This document shows positions 35,814 to 44,572 of a DNA stretch of 64,000 nucleotides, piece after piece (the first letter of the stretch is position 1; each line of letters starts with the position of its first letter). The position numbers were made by a program, and so were the translations under genes. Under the pieces are notes generated by a model. That model was not told the DNA's origin. It searched no databases and saw only the letters and a list, made by a program, of their open reading frames with translations. Source of the DNA: Mesonia aestuariivivens (lineage in GTDB: Bacteria > Bacteroidota > Bacteroidia > Flavobacteriales > Flavobacteriaceae); assembly GCF_019311235.1 (NCBI RefSeq), contig NZ_JAHWDF010000011.1:60190-124189 (forward strand). Direction: 5' to 3'.

Positions 35814-38330
35814 TTATCTTTCTAATAATCCAAACTGTTCAAAATGGTGATTTATATGCTTTCGGTGCATCAATTTCCATTCAAATTTGTTGAGCTCGCC
35901 AAAAACAGCATTTTTTGTAATTGCTTCCGGATTTTCTTGAAAGTAATTTTCGTATTGCTCTTTTGCTTCTTTTAATTTTTCTTTTGCCGTAGACAAATCT
36001 TTATGTTTCAACTCGAACAATTCTCCTTCTTTATAAAATGGGAAATTAAAATTTTTCGGCATTGGCTTATAGTTCCACAAGGTTTCTTGTACCATTTCTA
36101 ATTTATCTTCTGGAGTGGCAATTTCAAAATCTTGAATTTCACCTGAAGCAATTCTATAACTATCTTCCAAATGTTCTAACATATGCTGTGGAGTCATAAT
36201 TCCCCAAGCCGGCTGAGTTTCTTTTGTTAACTCATTTAAAGCTTTTTCAAATACCTTATCGGTAATTTCTATAAATGTGGTTTGCTTCTTTTGTACCATT
36301 GTTAAAATGGTGGCAATAGCCACAAGTTTTTCTTCGTCGTCAGTTGCATTTACATCAAAAACTTCCACATACCATTTTACAATTCCGCTCGGTAATTCTT
36401 TTCCTTTTTGGTCACGATCTACTTTTTGCTTACAAGTTAATCGCACATTAATGGTATCGTTATGATACATTGGACGCAAAAATCGAATCTCTTCTAATCC
36501 GTAATTTGCAGCGACCGGACCTTTATTTGGATAGACAAATAATCCTGCTGCGGCAGAAATAATAAAATACCCGTGAGCGGTTCGCTGTTCAAAAATACTT
36601 CCTTCTAGCGAGGTAATGTCGGTATGCGCATAAAAATGATCCCAAGTTATATTTCCGAAATTAACAATATCGGTATCGGTAATTGTTCGATTATGCGTTT
36701 GTAGCGACATTCCTAGCTTAATATCTTCCCAATGATATGCAAACGGATGTTTGTCTGCTTTTTTATAATCGGCATTAGGTTGATAAATACCCGTAATTTC
36801 AGTTAGCGTGGTTGGTGAACCTTGAATCGCACAACGCTGCATATAATGTTTGATTCCGCGTTTACCTCCCATTTCTTCTCCGCCTCCTGCTCGTCCAGGA
36901 CCACCGTGAACAAGATTAGGCAGTGGCGAACCGTGACCTGTACTTTGCTTAGCGCTTTCTCTATTCAACACTAAAATACGACCGTGATGCGTAGCTGCTT
37001 GTACGGTATATTTTGTAGCAATTTTATTGTCATTTGTAGCAATTGAACTTACCAAAGAACCTTTTCCTTTTCGAGCAAGCTGAATCGCTTCATTTAAATC
37101 TTTATACGGCATTAGGGTACTTACCGGACCAAAAGCTTCAGTAATGTGTGATGCTTCATTTTTAAAAGGATGATCTTCTCGTAACAAAATAGGTTTCATA
37201 AAAGCTCCTTTTTCAAAATCGGCTCCCATCGCCTTTCCGTCTTCAAAATCACCATACACGATAGCTGCCGTTTTAGCAATTTCTTGCACTTGTTGCTTAA
37301 CGCTTTCTACTTGTTTTTTATCGATTAAAGTTCCCATTCTCACCTCTTTTAAACGAGGATCGCCATAGACCACCTTACCAAGCGCTTGCCCTAACGCAAT
37401 TTGTACATCTTCGACTAACTTTTCTGGAACGATAATTCTTCTAATGGCGGTACATTTTTGTCCACACTTCACCGTCATTTCATTGCGAACCTCTTTGATA
37501 AAGAGGTTGAATTCCGGCGTTCCGGGAACAGCATCTTCACCCAAAATACAAGCATTAAGAGAATCGGCTTCCATCGTAAACGGAACTGATTCTTCTATTA
37601 ATCGAGGATGTGTTTTTAGTTGTCGCCCAGTCGCTGCAGAACCCGTAAAGGTGACTACATCTTGAGATTCAATGGTATCGAAGATATCTTTTTTAGTTCC
37701 GCTAATAAGCTGCAAAGCTCCTTCAGGTAAAATTCCTGACTCTATAATTACTTTCACGACGGCTTCGGTTAAATAGGCACTTTGTGGTGCTGGTAATACG
37801 ACGGCCGGCATTCCTGCCATCCAATTGACAGCACATTTTTCTAGCATTCCCCAAACTGGGAAGTTAAATGCATTTATATGAACAGCAACTCCTGTTTTAG
37901 GCACCAAAATGTGATGCGCCATAAATTTACCTCCTCGCGATAAATCTATTGGTTCACCTTCTACATCAAAAGGCTGATTAGGAAACAATTTACGGAGGGA
38001 AGCATTGGCAAATAAATTACCAAAACCTCCTTCTATATCTATCCAGCTATCAACTTTAGTTGCTCCACTTCGAAAACTAATTTCGTAAAAAGAACGCTTG
38101 TGTTTCTGAAGATGAAATGCTAATTTCTTCAACATATTACCGCGTTCTTGAAAAGTCATTTTTCGAAGCGTTTCTCCTTTAAGTCTTGCGTATTGAAGTA
38201 CTTCTGGAGCGTCGATCCCTTCTGTAGTGATGTTGGTAAAATGTTCTCCGGTTACAGCATCAAGAATTGGAGTTCCTTCCCCTTGACCATCGACCCATTG
38301 TCCTAAAATATAGTGTTGTGTTTTTTGCAT
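35814..38330 (-). CDS. paaZ: PaaZ: oxepin-CoA hydrolase / aldehyde dehydrogenase with an extra C-terminal domain
   Basis: An 838-residue protein; typical PaaZ is about 680. Residues 1-520 are the aldehyde dehydrogenase that oxidises 3-oxo-5,6-dehydrosuberyl-CoA semialdehyde, with Glu254 (FTMEADS) and Cys293 (GQKCTA). Residues ~555-680 are the MaoC-type hydratase that opens oxepin-CoA (TWDHFYAHTD; EQRTAHGYF). Residues 684-838 are an addition resembling DinB/DUF1569 domains, with PQHMLEHLEDSY and the histidine-rich HRKHINHHFEQFG near the end, a possible metal site. Role of that domain unknown. Next to the thiolase and PaaF-like genes. Confidence 0.93.
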   Translation of the reverse strand: MQKTQHYILGQWVDGQGEGTPILDAVTGEHFTNITTEGIDAPEVLQYARLKGETLRKMTFQERGNMLKKLAFHLQKHKRSFYEISFRSGATKVDSWIDIEGGFGNLFANASLRKLFPNQPFDVEGEPIDLSRGGKFMAHHILVPKTGVAVHINAFNFPVWGMLEKCAVNWMAGMPAVVLPAPQSAYLTEAVVKVIIESGILPEGALQLISGTKKDIFDTIESQDVVTFTGSAATGRQLKTHPRLIEESVPFTMEADSLNACILGEDAVPGTPEFNLFIKEVRNEMTVKCGQKCTAIRRIIVPEKLVEDVQIALGQALGKVVYGDPRLKEVRMGTLIDKKQVESVKQQVQEIAKTAAIVYGDFEDGKAMGADFEKGAFMKPILLREDHPFKNEASHITEAFGPVSTLMPYKDLNEAIQLARKGKGSLVSSIATNDNKIATKYTVQAATHHGRILVLNRESAKQSTGHGSPLPNLVHGGPGRAGGGEEMGGKRGIKHYMQRCAIQGSPTTLTEITGIYQPNADYKKADKHPFAYHWEDIKLGMSLQTHNRTITDTDIVNFGNITWDHFYAHTDITSLEGSIFEQRTAHGYFIISAAAGLFVYPNKGPVAANYGLEEIRFLRPMYHNDTINVRLTCKQKVDRDQKGKELPSGIVKWYVEVFDVNATDDEEKLVAIATILTMVQKKQTTFIEITDKVFEKALNELTKETQPAWGIMTPQHMLEHLEDSYRIASGEIQDFEIATPEDKLEMVQETLWNYKPMPKNFNFPFYKEGELFELKHKDLSTAKEKLKEAKEQYENYFQENPEAITKNAVFGELNKFEWKLMHRKHINHHFEQFGLLER

Positions 38331-38348
38331 TTTTATTTGTTTTGTGTT

Positions 38349-38379
38349 TGACTTCTCGACTCCGCTCGAGGTGAAATTC
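38349..38379. repeat. CTCGA palindromic repeat
   Basis: ACTTCTCGACTCCGCTCGAG followed by GTGAAATTC, with CTCGA/TCGAG arms, in the spacer between paaZ and the thiolase gene. This short palindrome type is common between genes in Bacteroidota. Confidence 0.55.
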
Positions 38380-38398
38380 TGAACTTCAAATTTTCTAC

Positions 38399-39610
38399 CT
38401 AAGCCGAAACATTTTCAATCACGGCAGCATAACCTTGACCAACACCTACACACATCGTGATTAAAGCGTATTTTTTACCAGTTAATTGCAATTCTAAGGC
38501 TGCGGAATATGCTAACCTTGCTCCTGTTACGCCTAGTGGATGTCCAATTGCTATGGCGCCTCCATTTGGATTTAATCGTGGATCATTATCTTTTAAACCC
38601 CATTCACGAATACAAGCTAAAGCTTGCGCTGCAAAAGCTTCATTTAGTTCAATTATATCCATATCATCCATCGTTAAGCCTGCTTTTTCTAGCGCTTTGT
38701 TGGAAGCTTGCACGGGACCAATCCCCATAATTCTTGGTTCTACCCCAACTACTGCTGAGCTTAAAATTTTCGCCATCGGTTTTAGACCGTATTTTTCTAC
38801 AGCTTTTTCTGAAGCAATAATGGTGGCGGCAGCTCCATCATTTAATCCTGAAGAATTTCCTGCAGTAACGCTTCCGCCTTCTTTACGAAAAGCTGGACGT
38901 AATTTTGCCAAGATTTCTTTTGAAGTAGATGGCTTAATAAATTCATCGTTACTGAATTGAATAGGATCTTTTTTTCGCTGCGGAATTTCTACCGTCACTA
39001 TTTCCTTTCCTAAACGACCATTTCCTTGGGCTTTACTCGCTTTCATCTGACTCCAATACGCAAAGGTATCTTGATCTTCTCTTGAAATTTTATATTTATC
39101 TACTAGATTTTCTGCCGTAACGCCCATCCCATCGGTACCATACATTTCGTGCATTTTTGGGTTGACGAATCGCCAACCGAAACTAGTATCATACATTTTA
39201 GCATCGTTACCAAAAGCACTTGAGGGTTTAGTAACAGCGTAAGGTCCGCGTGTCATATGCTCAACGCCACCAGAAATAAAAATGTCTCCGTCACCTGCTT
39301 TGATAGCACGGTTGGCGTGAATAATCGCTGAAAGTCCGCTACTACAAAGCCTATTTACTGTTTCTCCAGGAACAGAATAGGGTAATCCTGCCAATAAAGA
39401 ACACATTCTAGCTACGTTTCTATTATCTTCTCCCGCTTGATTGGCACAACCTAAGATGACATCGTCGTAAGCTTCTTTAGGAATATTAGGGTTTCGTTTG
39501 ACAATTTCTTTAATAACCAAAGCTCCTAAATCATCAGTTCTTACAGGAGATAATGTTCCTTTATAATTACCGATAGGTGTTCTAATTCCGTCTATGATGT
39601 ATGCCTTCAT
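38399..39610 (-). CDS. paaJ: Acyl-CoA thiolase (PaaJ/PcaF type)
   Basis: A 403-residue thiolase. Active-site Cys in VNRLCSSGLSA (near residue 90), His in AIGHPLGVTGAR and the second Cys in MCVGVGQG; NEAFAAQA is also present. In the phenylacetate pathway it cuts 3-oxoadipyl-CoA and 3-oxo-5,6-dehydrosuberyl-CoA to give acetyl-CoA and succinyl-CoA or the C6 intermediate. Its place between paaI and paaZ supports this over general fatty-acid thiolysis. Confidence 0.92.
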   Translation of the reverse strand: MKAYIIDGIRTPIGNYKGTLSPVRTDDLGALVIKEIVKRNPNIPKEAYDDVILGCANQAGEDNRNVARMCSLLAGLPYSVPGETVNRLCSSGLSAIIHANRAIKAGDGDIFISGGVEHMTRGPYAVTKPSSAFGNDAKMYDTSFGWRFVNPKMHEMYGTDGMGVTAENLVDKYKISREDQDTFAYWSQMKASKAQGNGRLGKEIVTVEIPQRKKDPIQFSNDEFIKPSTSKEILAKLRPAFRKEGGSVTAGNSSGLNDGAAATIIASEKAVEKYGLKPMAKILSSAVVGVEPRIMGIGPVQASNKALEKAGLTMDDMDIIELNEAFAAQALACIREWGLKDNDPRLNPNGGAIAIGHPLGVTGARLAYSAALELQLTGKKYALITMCVGVGQGYAAVIENVSA

Positions 39611-39829
39611 TTTATTATAAATTTTGAATTTTGAATGAAAAATGTAATGTTTTTAGGTTCTGCTTTTTCATCTAAATTATATGTTTTGCTATTTTTTATT
39701 TTACGCCAAGGATTACTCTTGAGTTCAGTTTTGATTGCGTTCATGAATATATTTGAAACTTTTCCTTTTTTATTTCTCCACCCCATTCGAAATGGCAAAA
39801 CAAAAAACGACTCACAAAAGCCTGACGTT
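39611..39829. other. Spacer between thiolase and paaI, no supported gene
   Basis: 219 bases. A 79-codon minus-strand frame crosses it (to 39846, overlapping paaI), but it has odd composition, overlaps both neighbours and resembles nothing known. Treated as non-coding, possibly decayed inserted sequence. Confidence 0.5.
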
Positions 39830-40264
39830 TTACTTCCATTTTTCATTGGTTTTATAAGTAACGCCTTTAAACAGCGCCACCAACAGATCTCCTTTTTTAA
39901 TTTCTACTATATAAAAACCGAGCTTATTTTTTTGACTTTTCACATCAGATTCTGCAATAATGACATCTCCTTCTTCTAGAGGTTCTATATGATTAATCGA
40001 GGTTTCTATTGAAACCGCTTTATTGCCATAGGTATTCGTAGCAAAACCAAAAGCGGTGTCTGCCAGTGAGTACGTGATGCCGCCGTGAGCTTTTCTCATG
40101 CTGTTAAGCATCTCTTTTCTCACCTTCATTTTTACTTTGCAATAACCCTCACGAACCTCAACAATCTCAATACCCAGCCATTGACTAAAAGGATCGAGCG
40201 AGAGCATATGTTGAGGAATAGTTTCTGAGTTTAAAAGTTTCTTAGTTTTTGAGTTATTTTTCAT
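39830..40264 (-). CDS. paaI: PaaI-type hotdog thioesterase
   Basis: A 144-residue hotdog-fold thioesterase; PaaI hydrolyses ring-hydroxylated phenylacetyl-CoA forms as a safety valve. LGIEIVEVREGYCKVKM, then MRKAHGGITYSLADTAFGFA holds the active-site region (HGG and the Asp of LADTAF). The first ~18 residues (MKNNSKTKKLLNSE) are low complexity and lie in sequence attached to the upstream four-helix-bundle gene, whose 3' end overlaps this start by 11 bases; Met20 (40207) is another possible start. Confidence 0.88.
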   Translation of the reverse strand: MKNNSKTKKLLNSETIPQHMLSLDPFSQWLGIEIVEVREGYCKVKMKVRKEMLNSMRKAHGGITYSLADTAFGFATNTYGNKAVSIETSINHIEPLEEGDVIIAESDVKSQKNKLGFYIVEIKKGDLLVALFKGVTYKTNEKWK

Positions 40265-40631
40265 TTATCTTCTTTTTAAGATAATTTTTATAAGAGGTGA
40301 TCATTTTTGACAATTCCATTATTCTCTGTCTATTATCTTCATCAGTTTCTTTAGAAATAAAATCTCTTCTTACTGCTTTCGAACTACATACTACACATTC
40401 GTGAGCACTATCCCAAGCTATTTGTAAATACCTATTAAAATTAGGGTGTGTGCTTGACGAACCCTCAGCAATATTTAAAGCTATAGAATCTGCTGCTCTA
40501 ATAAACTGGGAACCTAAACGGTAAGTTTCTTCTTTAGGAAATTCTTTAATCTGACTATAAACCATATCTCCAAATTCTAATGCTTTTTGATACATTATTA
40601 ATTCTTCGAATTTGAAATATTGCTTACTCAT
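40254..40631 (-). CDS. S23-type four-helix-bundle protein (rRNA IVP family)
   Basis: A 125-residue, all-helical protein of the family first described as ORFs in 23S rRNA intervening sequences. Family marks: FKFEELIMYQKALEFGDMVY, RLGSQFIRAADSIALNIAEG, then RYLQIAWDSAHECV. Members are scattered singly through Bacteroidota genomes; their function is unknown, and related proteins assist diversity-generating retroelements. Here it is wedged between paaH and paaI and overlaps paaI by 11 bases. It has no plausible catalytic role in phenylacetate breakdown. A tract rich in CTCATCAACT-type words lies on its 5' side (40647-40681). Confidence 0.88.
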   Translation of the reverse strand: MSKQYFKFEELIMYQKALEFGDMVYSQIKEFPKEETYRLGSQFIRAADSIALNIAEGSSSTHPNFNRYLQIAWDSAHECVVCSSKAVRRDFISKETDEDNRQRIMELSKMITSYKNYLKKKINEK

Positions 40632-40646
40632 AATTATAAATTTATT

Positions 40647-40681
40647 CTCAATTACTCATCAACTACACAACTCGCCAACCC
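40647..40681. repeat. CTCATCAACT-type tract beside the four-helix-bundle gene
   Basis: Contains CTCATCAACTACACAACTC, which matches CTCATCAACTCACCAACTC at the alaS end (49754-49772) at all but two positions. It runs up to the paaH stop codon. Confidence 0.45.
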
Positions 40682-41854
40682 CTAAAACCTATCGCCTTCT
40701 TTATCCATTTTTCTTAATAGTGGACTGCAACGATAACGATCTTCATGGTATTCGTTGTAAAGCGAATCCATTTTTTTAACGCACCAATCCATTCCTTTTT
40801 CATTAGCCCAAGTTAAAAGTCCTTTAGGGTAATTTACGCCTTTAGTCATGGCTAAATCGATATCTTTTGCGGTGGCGATGTTTAAAAACAGTGCGTCTGC
40901 TGCTTCATTGATGAGCATCACTAAAATACGGTCTAGGATTTGTTGAGAAAGATTATCTTGATGCGATCCTGAATCAAGTTCAGGATGACGGCTTTTATCA
41001 ATCTTACCATCTTTATAGTCGTAAAAACCATTACCGGTTTTTCTGCCTAAGTAGCCTGCTTCTTTTAAGCGTTTTTGAGTAAAAGACGGCTTGTAACGCG
41101 GATCGTAATAAAATTCTTTAAAAACAGTTTCGGTAACTGTATAATTCACATCGTGCCCAATAAAATCCATGAGCTCAAAAGGCCCCATTCTGAAACCTCC
41201 TAGTTCTTTAAGTGCGTTATCGATGGTCGGAATATCGGCTTTCCCTTCTTCATAAATTCGAAGTGCTTCTCCATAAAACGGACGTGCAACGCGATTTACA
41301 ATAAAACCAGGCGTATCTTTAGCTAAAACACCAACTTTCTTCCAGTCGGAGATAATTTTGACTACCTTTTCTTTTACTGTTGTTGAGGTTTGTACTGCTG
41401 GAATTATTTCTACCAATGGCATTAAAGGTGCTGGATTGAAAAAATGAATTCCAATGACGCGTTCTGGGTTTTCTAATGCTGAAGCAATCGAGGCTATAGA
41501 TAGAGAAGATGTATTGGAAGCAATAATTGCATCTTTGGTTTGACAAGCTTCTAACTCTCGAAATACTTTCTGTTTAACTTCTAAGTTTTCGATAATTGCC
41601 TCAATGGTTAAATCTGCATCGGCTAAATCTTGAATAGAAGCTACGTAAGAAATATTGCCTTGAATTCTATTTTTTTCAGCATCATCGATACGCTCTTTTT
41701 CAATAAGGCGCAACAACACCTCATTCAGTTTATCTTCACTCGTAGTTAATGCTTCTTGGCTGGTATCGTAAACTTTTACGGAACAACCGGCTGTAGCTGC
41801 TACTTGTGCAATACCGCTTCCCATGGTTCCGCTACCTATAATTCCAACAGTCAT
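40682..41854 (-). CDS. paaH: 3-hydroxyacyl-CoA dehydrogenase (PaaH)
   Basis: A 390-residue NAD-dependent enzyme oxidising 3-hydroxyadipyl-CoA. NAD motif GIIGSGTMGSGIAQVAA at the N-terminus; catalytic His in IGIHFFNPAPLMPLVE; DTPGFIVNRVARP starts the C-terminal helical part. At about residues 288-298 the peptide SRHPELDSGS interrupts the region between two helical subdomains; it is encoded by an in-frame copy of palindromic repeat A. The linker position suggests activity is kept. Lies between two S23-type genes. Confidence 0.93.
   Translation of the reverse strand: MTVGIIGSGTMGSGIAQVAATAGCSVKVYDTSQEALTTSEDKLNEVLLRLIEKERIDDAEKNRIQGNISYVASIQDLADADLTIEAIIENLEVKQKVFRELEACQTKDAIIASNTSSLSIASIASALENPERVIGIHFFNPAPLMPLVEIIPAVQTSTTVKEKVVKIISDWKKVGVLAKDTPGFIVNRVARPFYGEALRIYEEGKADIPTIDNALKELGGFRMGPFELMDFIGHDVNYTVTETVFKEFYYDPRYKPSFTQKRLKEAGYLGRKTGNGFYDYKDGKIDKSRHPELDSGSHQDNLSQQILDRILVMLINEAADALFLNIATAKDIDLAMTKGVNYPKGLLTWANEKGMDWCVKKMDSLYNEYHEDRYRCSPLLRKMDKEGDRF
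40963..40992 (-). repeat. Palindromic repeat A inside paaH
   Basis: Stem ATCCTGAA (40966-40973) and TTCAGGAT (40979-40986) around TCAAG, the same core as in the E1-E2 spacer. On the coding strand it reads SRHPELDSGS without shifting the frame. Confidence 0.8.
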
Positions 41855-41934
41855 ATATTTTAATTTTTCAGGTTACATTTCAAAATTCAAATTTAGTTTT
41901 AGTTCCAAAATGAATTTTCGTCCCTTTTAATTAT

Positions 41935-42168
41935 TTAATTTGTTTTAGATTCTCTTAATTCTTTCAAACAAATCTGCATCTTATGAATATAATCTCTTGC
42001 AGATTTTGCAGCAATAACTTCAGAATAATTTAGAGCAACACTTGTAGCTGACCGTATTAATTGACTACATAAATACTGAGATGCAAAACTTTGATCTGAA
42101 TGCTTAGTTACTTTAATACAATTTACAGCAAAATGAATTAATCTATTTTCTAATTCTTCAGACGTCAT
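41935..42168 (-). CDS. Shortened S23-type four-helix-bundle protein
   Basis: A 77-residue protein of the same superfamily as the one at 40254 but a different subgroup: MTSEELENRLIHFAVNCIKV, then LIRSATSVALNYSEVIAAKS and DYIHKMQICLKELRES. Relatives are about 115-125 residues; here the frame stops after ELRES, removing the last helix, and the downstream bases no longer encode a recognisable end. Probably decayed. It sits in the spacer between paaG and paaH. Confidence 0.75.
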   Translation of the reverse strand: MTSEELENRLIHFAVNCIKVTKHSDQSFASQYLCSQLIRSATSVALNYSEVIAAKSARDYIHKMQICLKELRESKTN

Positions 42169-42309
42169 ATTTCTTTTAAATCTCAGTTATCTCCATAAAA
42201 TATTTTTAACTTACAACACTATCACCCTAATAAATTTCTTAATTATGTTTTATTAAAAACTCATTCAAATTTTAAATATAAAATTTGCAATTTCTAAGTT
42301 TGAAATAGT

Positions 42310-43092
42310 TTACTCTCCTTTAAAATTGGGTTTTCTTTTTTCTACAAATGCAGTCACTCCTTCTTTATAATCTGCCGTAAAAGCAGCTTTTATCTGGTTT
42401 TTAGATTCTAAAGCCAATTGCTCTTCTAAGGTATTATTTAACGACTGATTTAAGGTTTCTTTGGTTAAGGCTAAAGCTTTTGTAGGCATTTTGGCTAGTT
42501 GAGTTGCCATTTGCCACGTTTCTTCTTCAAATGTTTCTGTAGAGAAATACTTGTAAATCATCCCTAGTCGCTCTGCTTCTTCTGCAGAAACTTTATCGCC
42601 CAACATCGCTAATGCTGATGCTTTTTGAAAACCTATTAATCGTGGTAGAAAGAAAGTACCTGCACTATCTGGAATTAAACCTATTTTACTAAATGCCTGA
42701 ACAAATGCTGCACTTTCTACAGCTACAACAATATCACACGCTAAAGCTATGTTTGCTCCTGCACCAGCAGCTATTCCGTTTACCGCAGCAATAACAGGTT
42801 TTCCTATATTTCTAATAAGTTGAATGATGGGGTTGTAATGTTCATCTAAAATAGTTTTGAATCCTGGATTTAATGCTGGATCAATAACTTCATTTAAATC
42901 TTGGCCGGCACAAAAAGCTTTTCCGTTACCAGTTATTAAAATAGCTCTTACTTCAGGATCTGATTCACATTTCTTCAATTCTTCCTGTAAAGTAAGTGCC
43001 ATTTCTCGATTGAAGCTATTAAAAACTTTTGGACGGTTTAGGCTAATTTTAGCTACGTTATATTTAATTTCAACTTGAATGCTTTTGCTCAT
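42310..43092 (-). CDS. paaG: PaaG: ring-1,2-epoxyphenylacetyl-CoA isomerase
   Basis: A 260-residue crotonase. It has AFCAGQDLNEV and AAVNGIAAGAGANIALACD for CoA thioester binding, and FSKIGLIPDSAGTFFLPR, the segment typical of PaaG with Asp as acid/base in place of the second Glu of hydratases. PaaG turns the epoxide made by PaaABCE into the seven-membered oxepin-CoA. It follows paaD at 85 bases. The match to PaaG is better than for the second crotonase at 34936. Confidence 0.88.
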   Translation of the reverse strand: MSKSIQVEIKYNVAKISLNRPKVFNSFNREMALTLQEELKKCESDPEVRAILITGNGKAFCAGQDLNEVIDPALNPGFKTILDEHYNPIIQLIRNIGKPVIAAVNGIAAGAGANIALACDIVVAVESAAFVQAFSKIGLIPDSAGTFFLPRLIGFQKASALAMLGDKVSAEEAERLGMIYKYFSTETFEEETWQMATQLAKMPTKALALTKETLNQSLNNTLEEQLALESKNQIKAAFTADYKEGVTAFVEKRKPNFKGE

Positions 43093-43176
43093 ATTTTTTA
43101 GAACTTGAAAATGAAATTGAAGCCGAAGGTTTTCTAACTCTTTTCAATTTCGAGTTAAGGTTCGATTTCAATTTCC

Positions 43177-43677
43177 TCAGATTAAACATTTAAAATAATC
43201 AAACGGTTCTTGGCAATCGTTACACTTAAAAAGTGCTTTGCAAGCGGTAGAACCAAACTGACTCACCATTTGTGTGTTTTTAGATTGGCAATTGGTACAC
43301 TTTACTACATTTGTTTCTCCTAACAGTGCTTTTTTATCTGCTGAAGCTTCTAACGGAGCTGCAATCCCGTATTTTTCTAAAGCTATTTTTCCTTCTTCGG
43401 TAATCCAATCGGTTGACCAAGCCGGAGCTAAAATTAAATCTACTTTAGCCTGATAACCAGCTTCTAAAAGTGCTGTTTTAATATCATCACCAATTACATC
43501 CATTGCAGGACAACCGCTATAGGTTGGTGTTATTTTAACTTCAGCAACTCCATTTTTAATTTCTGCAGAACGAACTACACCCAAATCGATGATAGAAAGC
43601 ACAGGAATTTCTGGATCTGAAACTTGTTTAAGAATCGGCGCCAACTTTTCTGAAATATGTACTTTTTCTTCTACCAA
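43177..43677 (-). CDS. paaD: PaaD: MIP18-type assembly factor for phenylacetyl-CoA epoxidase
   Basis: A 166-residue protein. Residues 1-90 are a DUF59/MIP18 domain (VSDPEIPVLSIIDLGVVR; PTYSGCPAMDVI with the conserved Cys). The C-terminal part has a zinc ribbon: CTNCQSKNT, then CNDCQEPFDYFKC. PaaD is needed for Fe-S or metal maturation of the epoxidase complex. Located directly after paaC. Confidence 0.93.
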   Translation of the reverse strand: MVEEKVHISEKLAPILKQVSDPEIPVLSIIDLGVVRSAEIKNGVAEVKITPTYSGCPAMDVIGDDIKTALLEAGYQAKVDLILAPAWSTDWITEEGKIALEKYGIAAPLEASADKKALLGETNVVKCTNCQSKNTQMVSQFGSTACKALFKCNDCQEPFDYFKCLI

Positions 43678-43763
43678 TTGAGTGATTTTGAATTATAAAT
43701 GATGAATTTTTAAATTGTAACGTAAATCATTTTCAATCTTCTCTAGTTAACTGAAAAATTTAC

Positions 43764-44519
43764 TTACCACTTCATTCCTGGATACGTGCGCTGCATATAT
43801 TGCATATCGTTCAGCAAATATCCCATATGTTCTGAATGTATTCCTTTTTTGCCGCCTTCTTGAAAAAACTTTAAATCTGGTTTTTCTAGCATTGCTTCAG
43901 CTAAAACTTCAGAAACGTTTTCTAAATACTTGGCTTTAATTTTATCTGTATCAATACCAATACCTTCTTTTATGGCTTCTACATCGGCATTTGTTTGATG
44001 AAAAAGTTCTTCTGTAAATCGCCACAAATCGTTAATAGCAATTTGTATTTTTCGTTTACTTTCTTCGGTTCCGTCTCCTAAACGTTTAATCCAATCTGAA
44101 GAAAATCTCCTGTGATAACTCACCTCTTTCAAACTTTTTTTAGCGATAGCAACCAAAGTTTTGTCTTTGCTATTCTGCAATTCATTTAAAAATAGGAAAT
44201 GAAAATGATCGAATAAAAACTGACGAGCAATCGTATAACCAAAATCGCGATTAGGTTGTTCAACGAGTAAGACGTTTATATATTCACGTTCTTTACGCAA
44301 GAAGGCAAAATCGTCTTCGGTTTTATCTTCTTCAGAAAGTTGAGCTGTGTATTGAAAATAACTGCGCACCTGACCAAATAAATCTAGTGAAATATTTGTC
44401 ATCGCAATATCTACTTCTAAAGTTGGGCCGTGCCCCGTTAATTCTCCCAAACGCTGACCTAAAATGAGTGAATTATCGGCAATACCGAGAATGTATTTTA
44501 TTAAAATATCTTTTTGCAT
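43764..44519 (-). CDS. paaC: PaaC: structural subunit of phenylacetyl-CoA epoxidase
   Basis: A 251-residue ferritin-like helical protein. It starts with YILGIADNSLILGQRLGELTG and contains TNISLDLFGQVRSYFQY and EVSYHRRFSSDWIKRLGDGT, all typical. It lacks a full di-iron ligand set and serves as scaffold for PaaA in the PaaABCE oxygenase. Confidence 0.95.
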   Translation of the reverse strand: MQKDILIKYILGIADNSLILGQRLGELTGHGPTLEVDIAMTNISLDLFGQVRSYFQYTAQLSEEDKTEDDFAFLRKEREYINVLLVEQPNRDFGYTIARQFLFDHFHFLFLNELQNSKDKTLVAIAKKSLKEVSYHRRFSSDWIKRLGDGTEESKRKIQIAINDLWRFTEELFHQTNADVEAIKEGIGIDTDKIKAKYLENVSEVLAEAMLEKPDLKFFQEGGKKGIHSEHMGYLLNDMQYMQRTYPGMKW

Positions 44520-44572
44520 TGAATTTTATTTAAGTTGAAGTCATCTTACATAAGTTTAATTTCATAATTCTA

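Noticed and set aside
38457..38960. 167-codon plus-strand frame
   Set aside because: Antisense to the well-supported thiolase gene.
39607..39846. 79-codon minus-strand frame between thiolase and paaI
   Set aside because: Overlaps both neighbours, has no recognisable motif, and looks like decayed or non-coding sequence.
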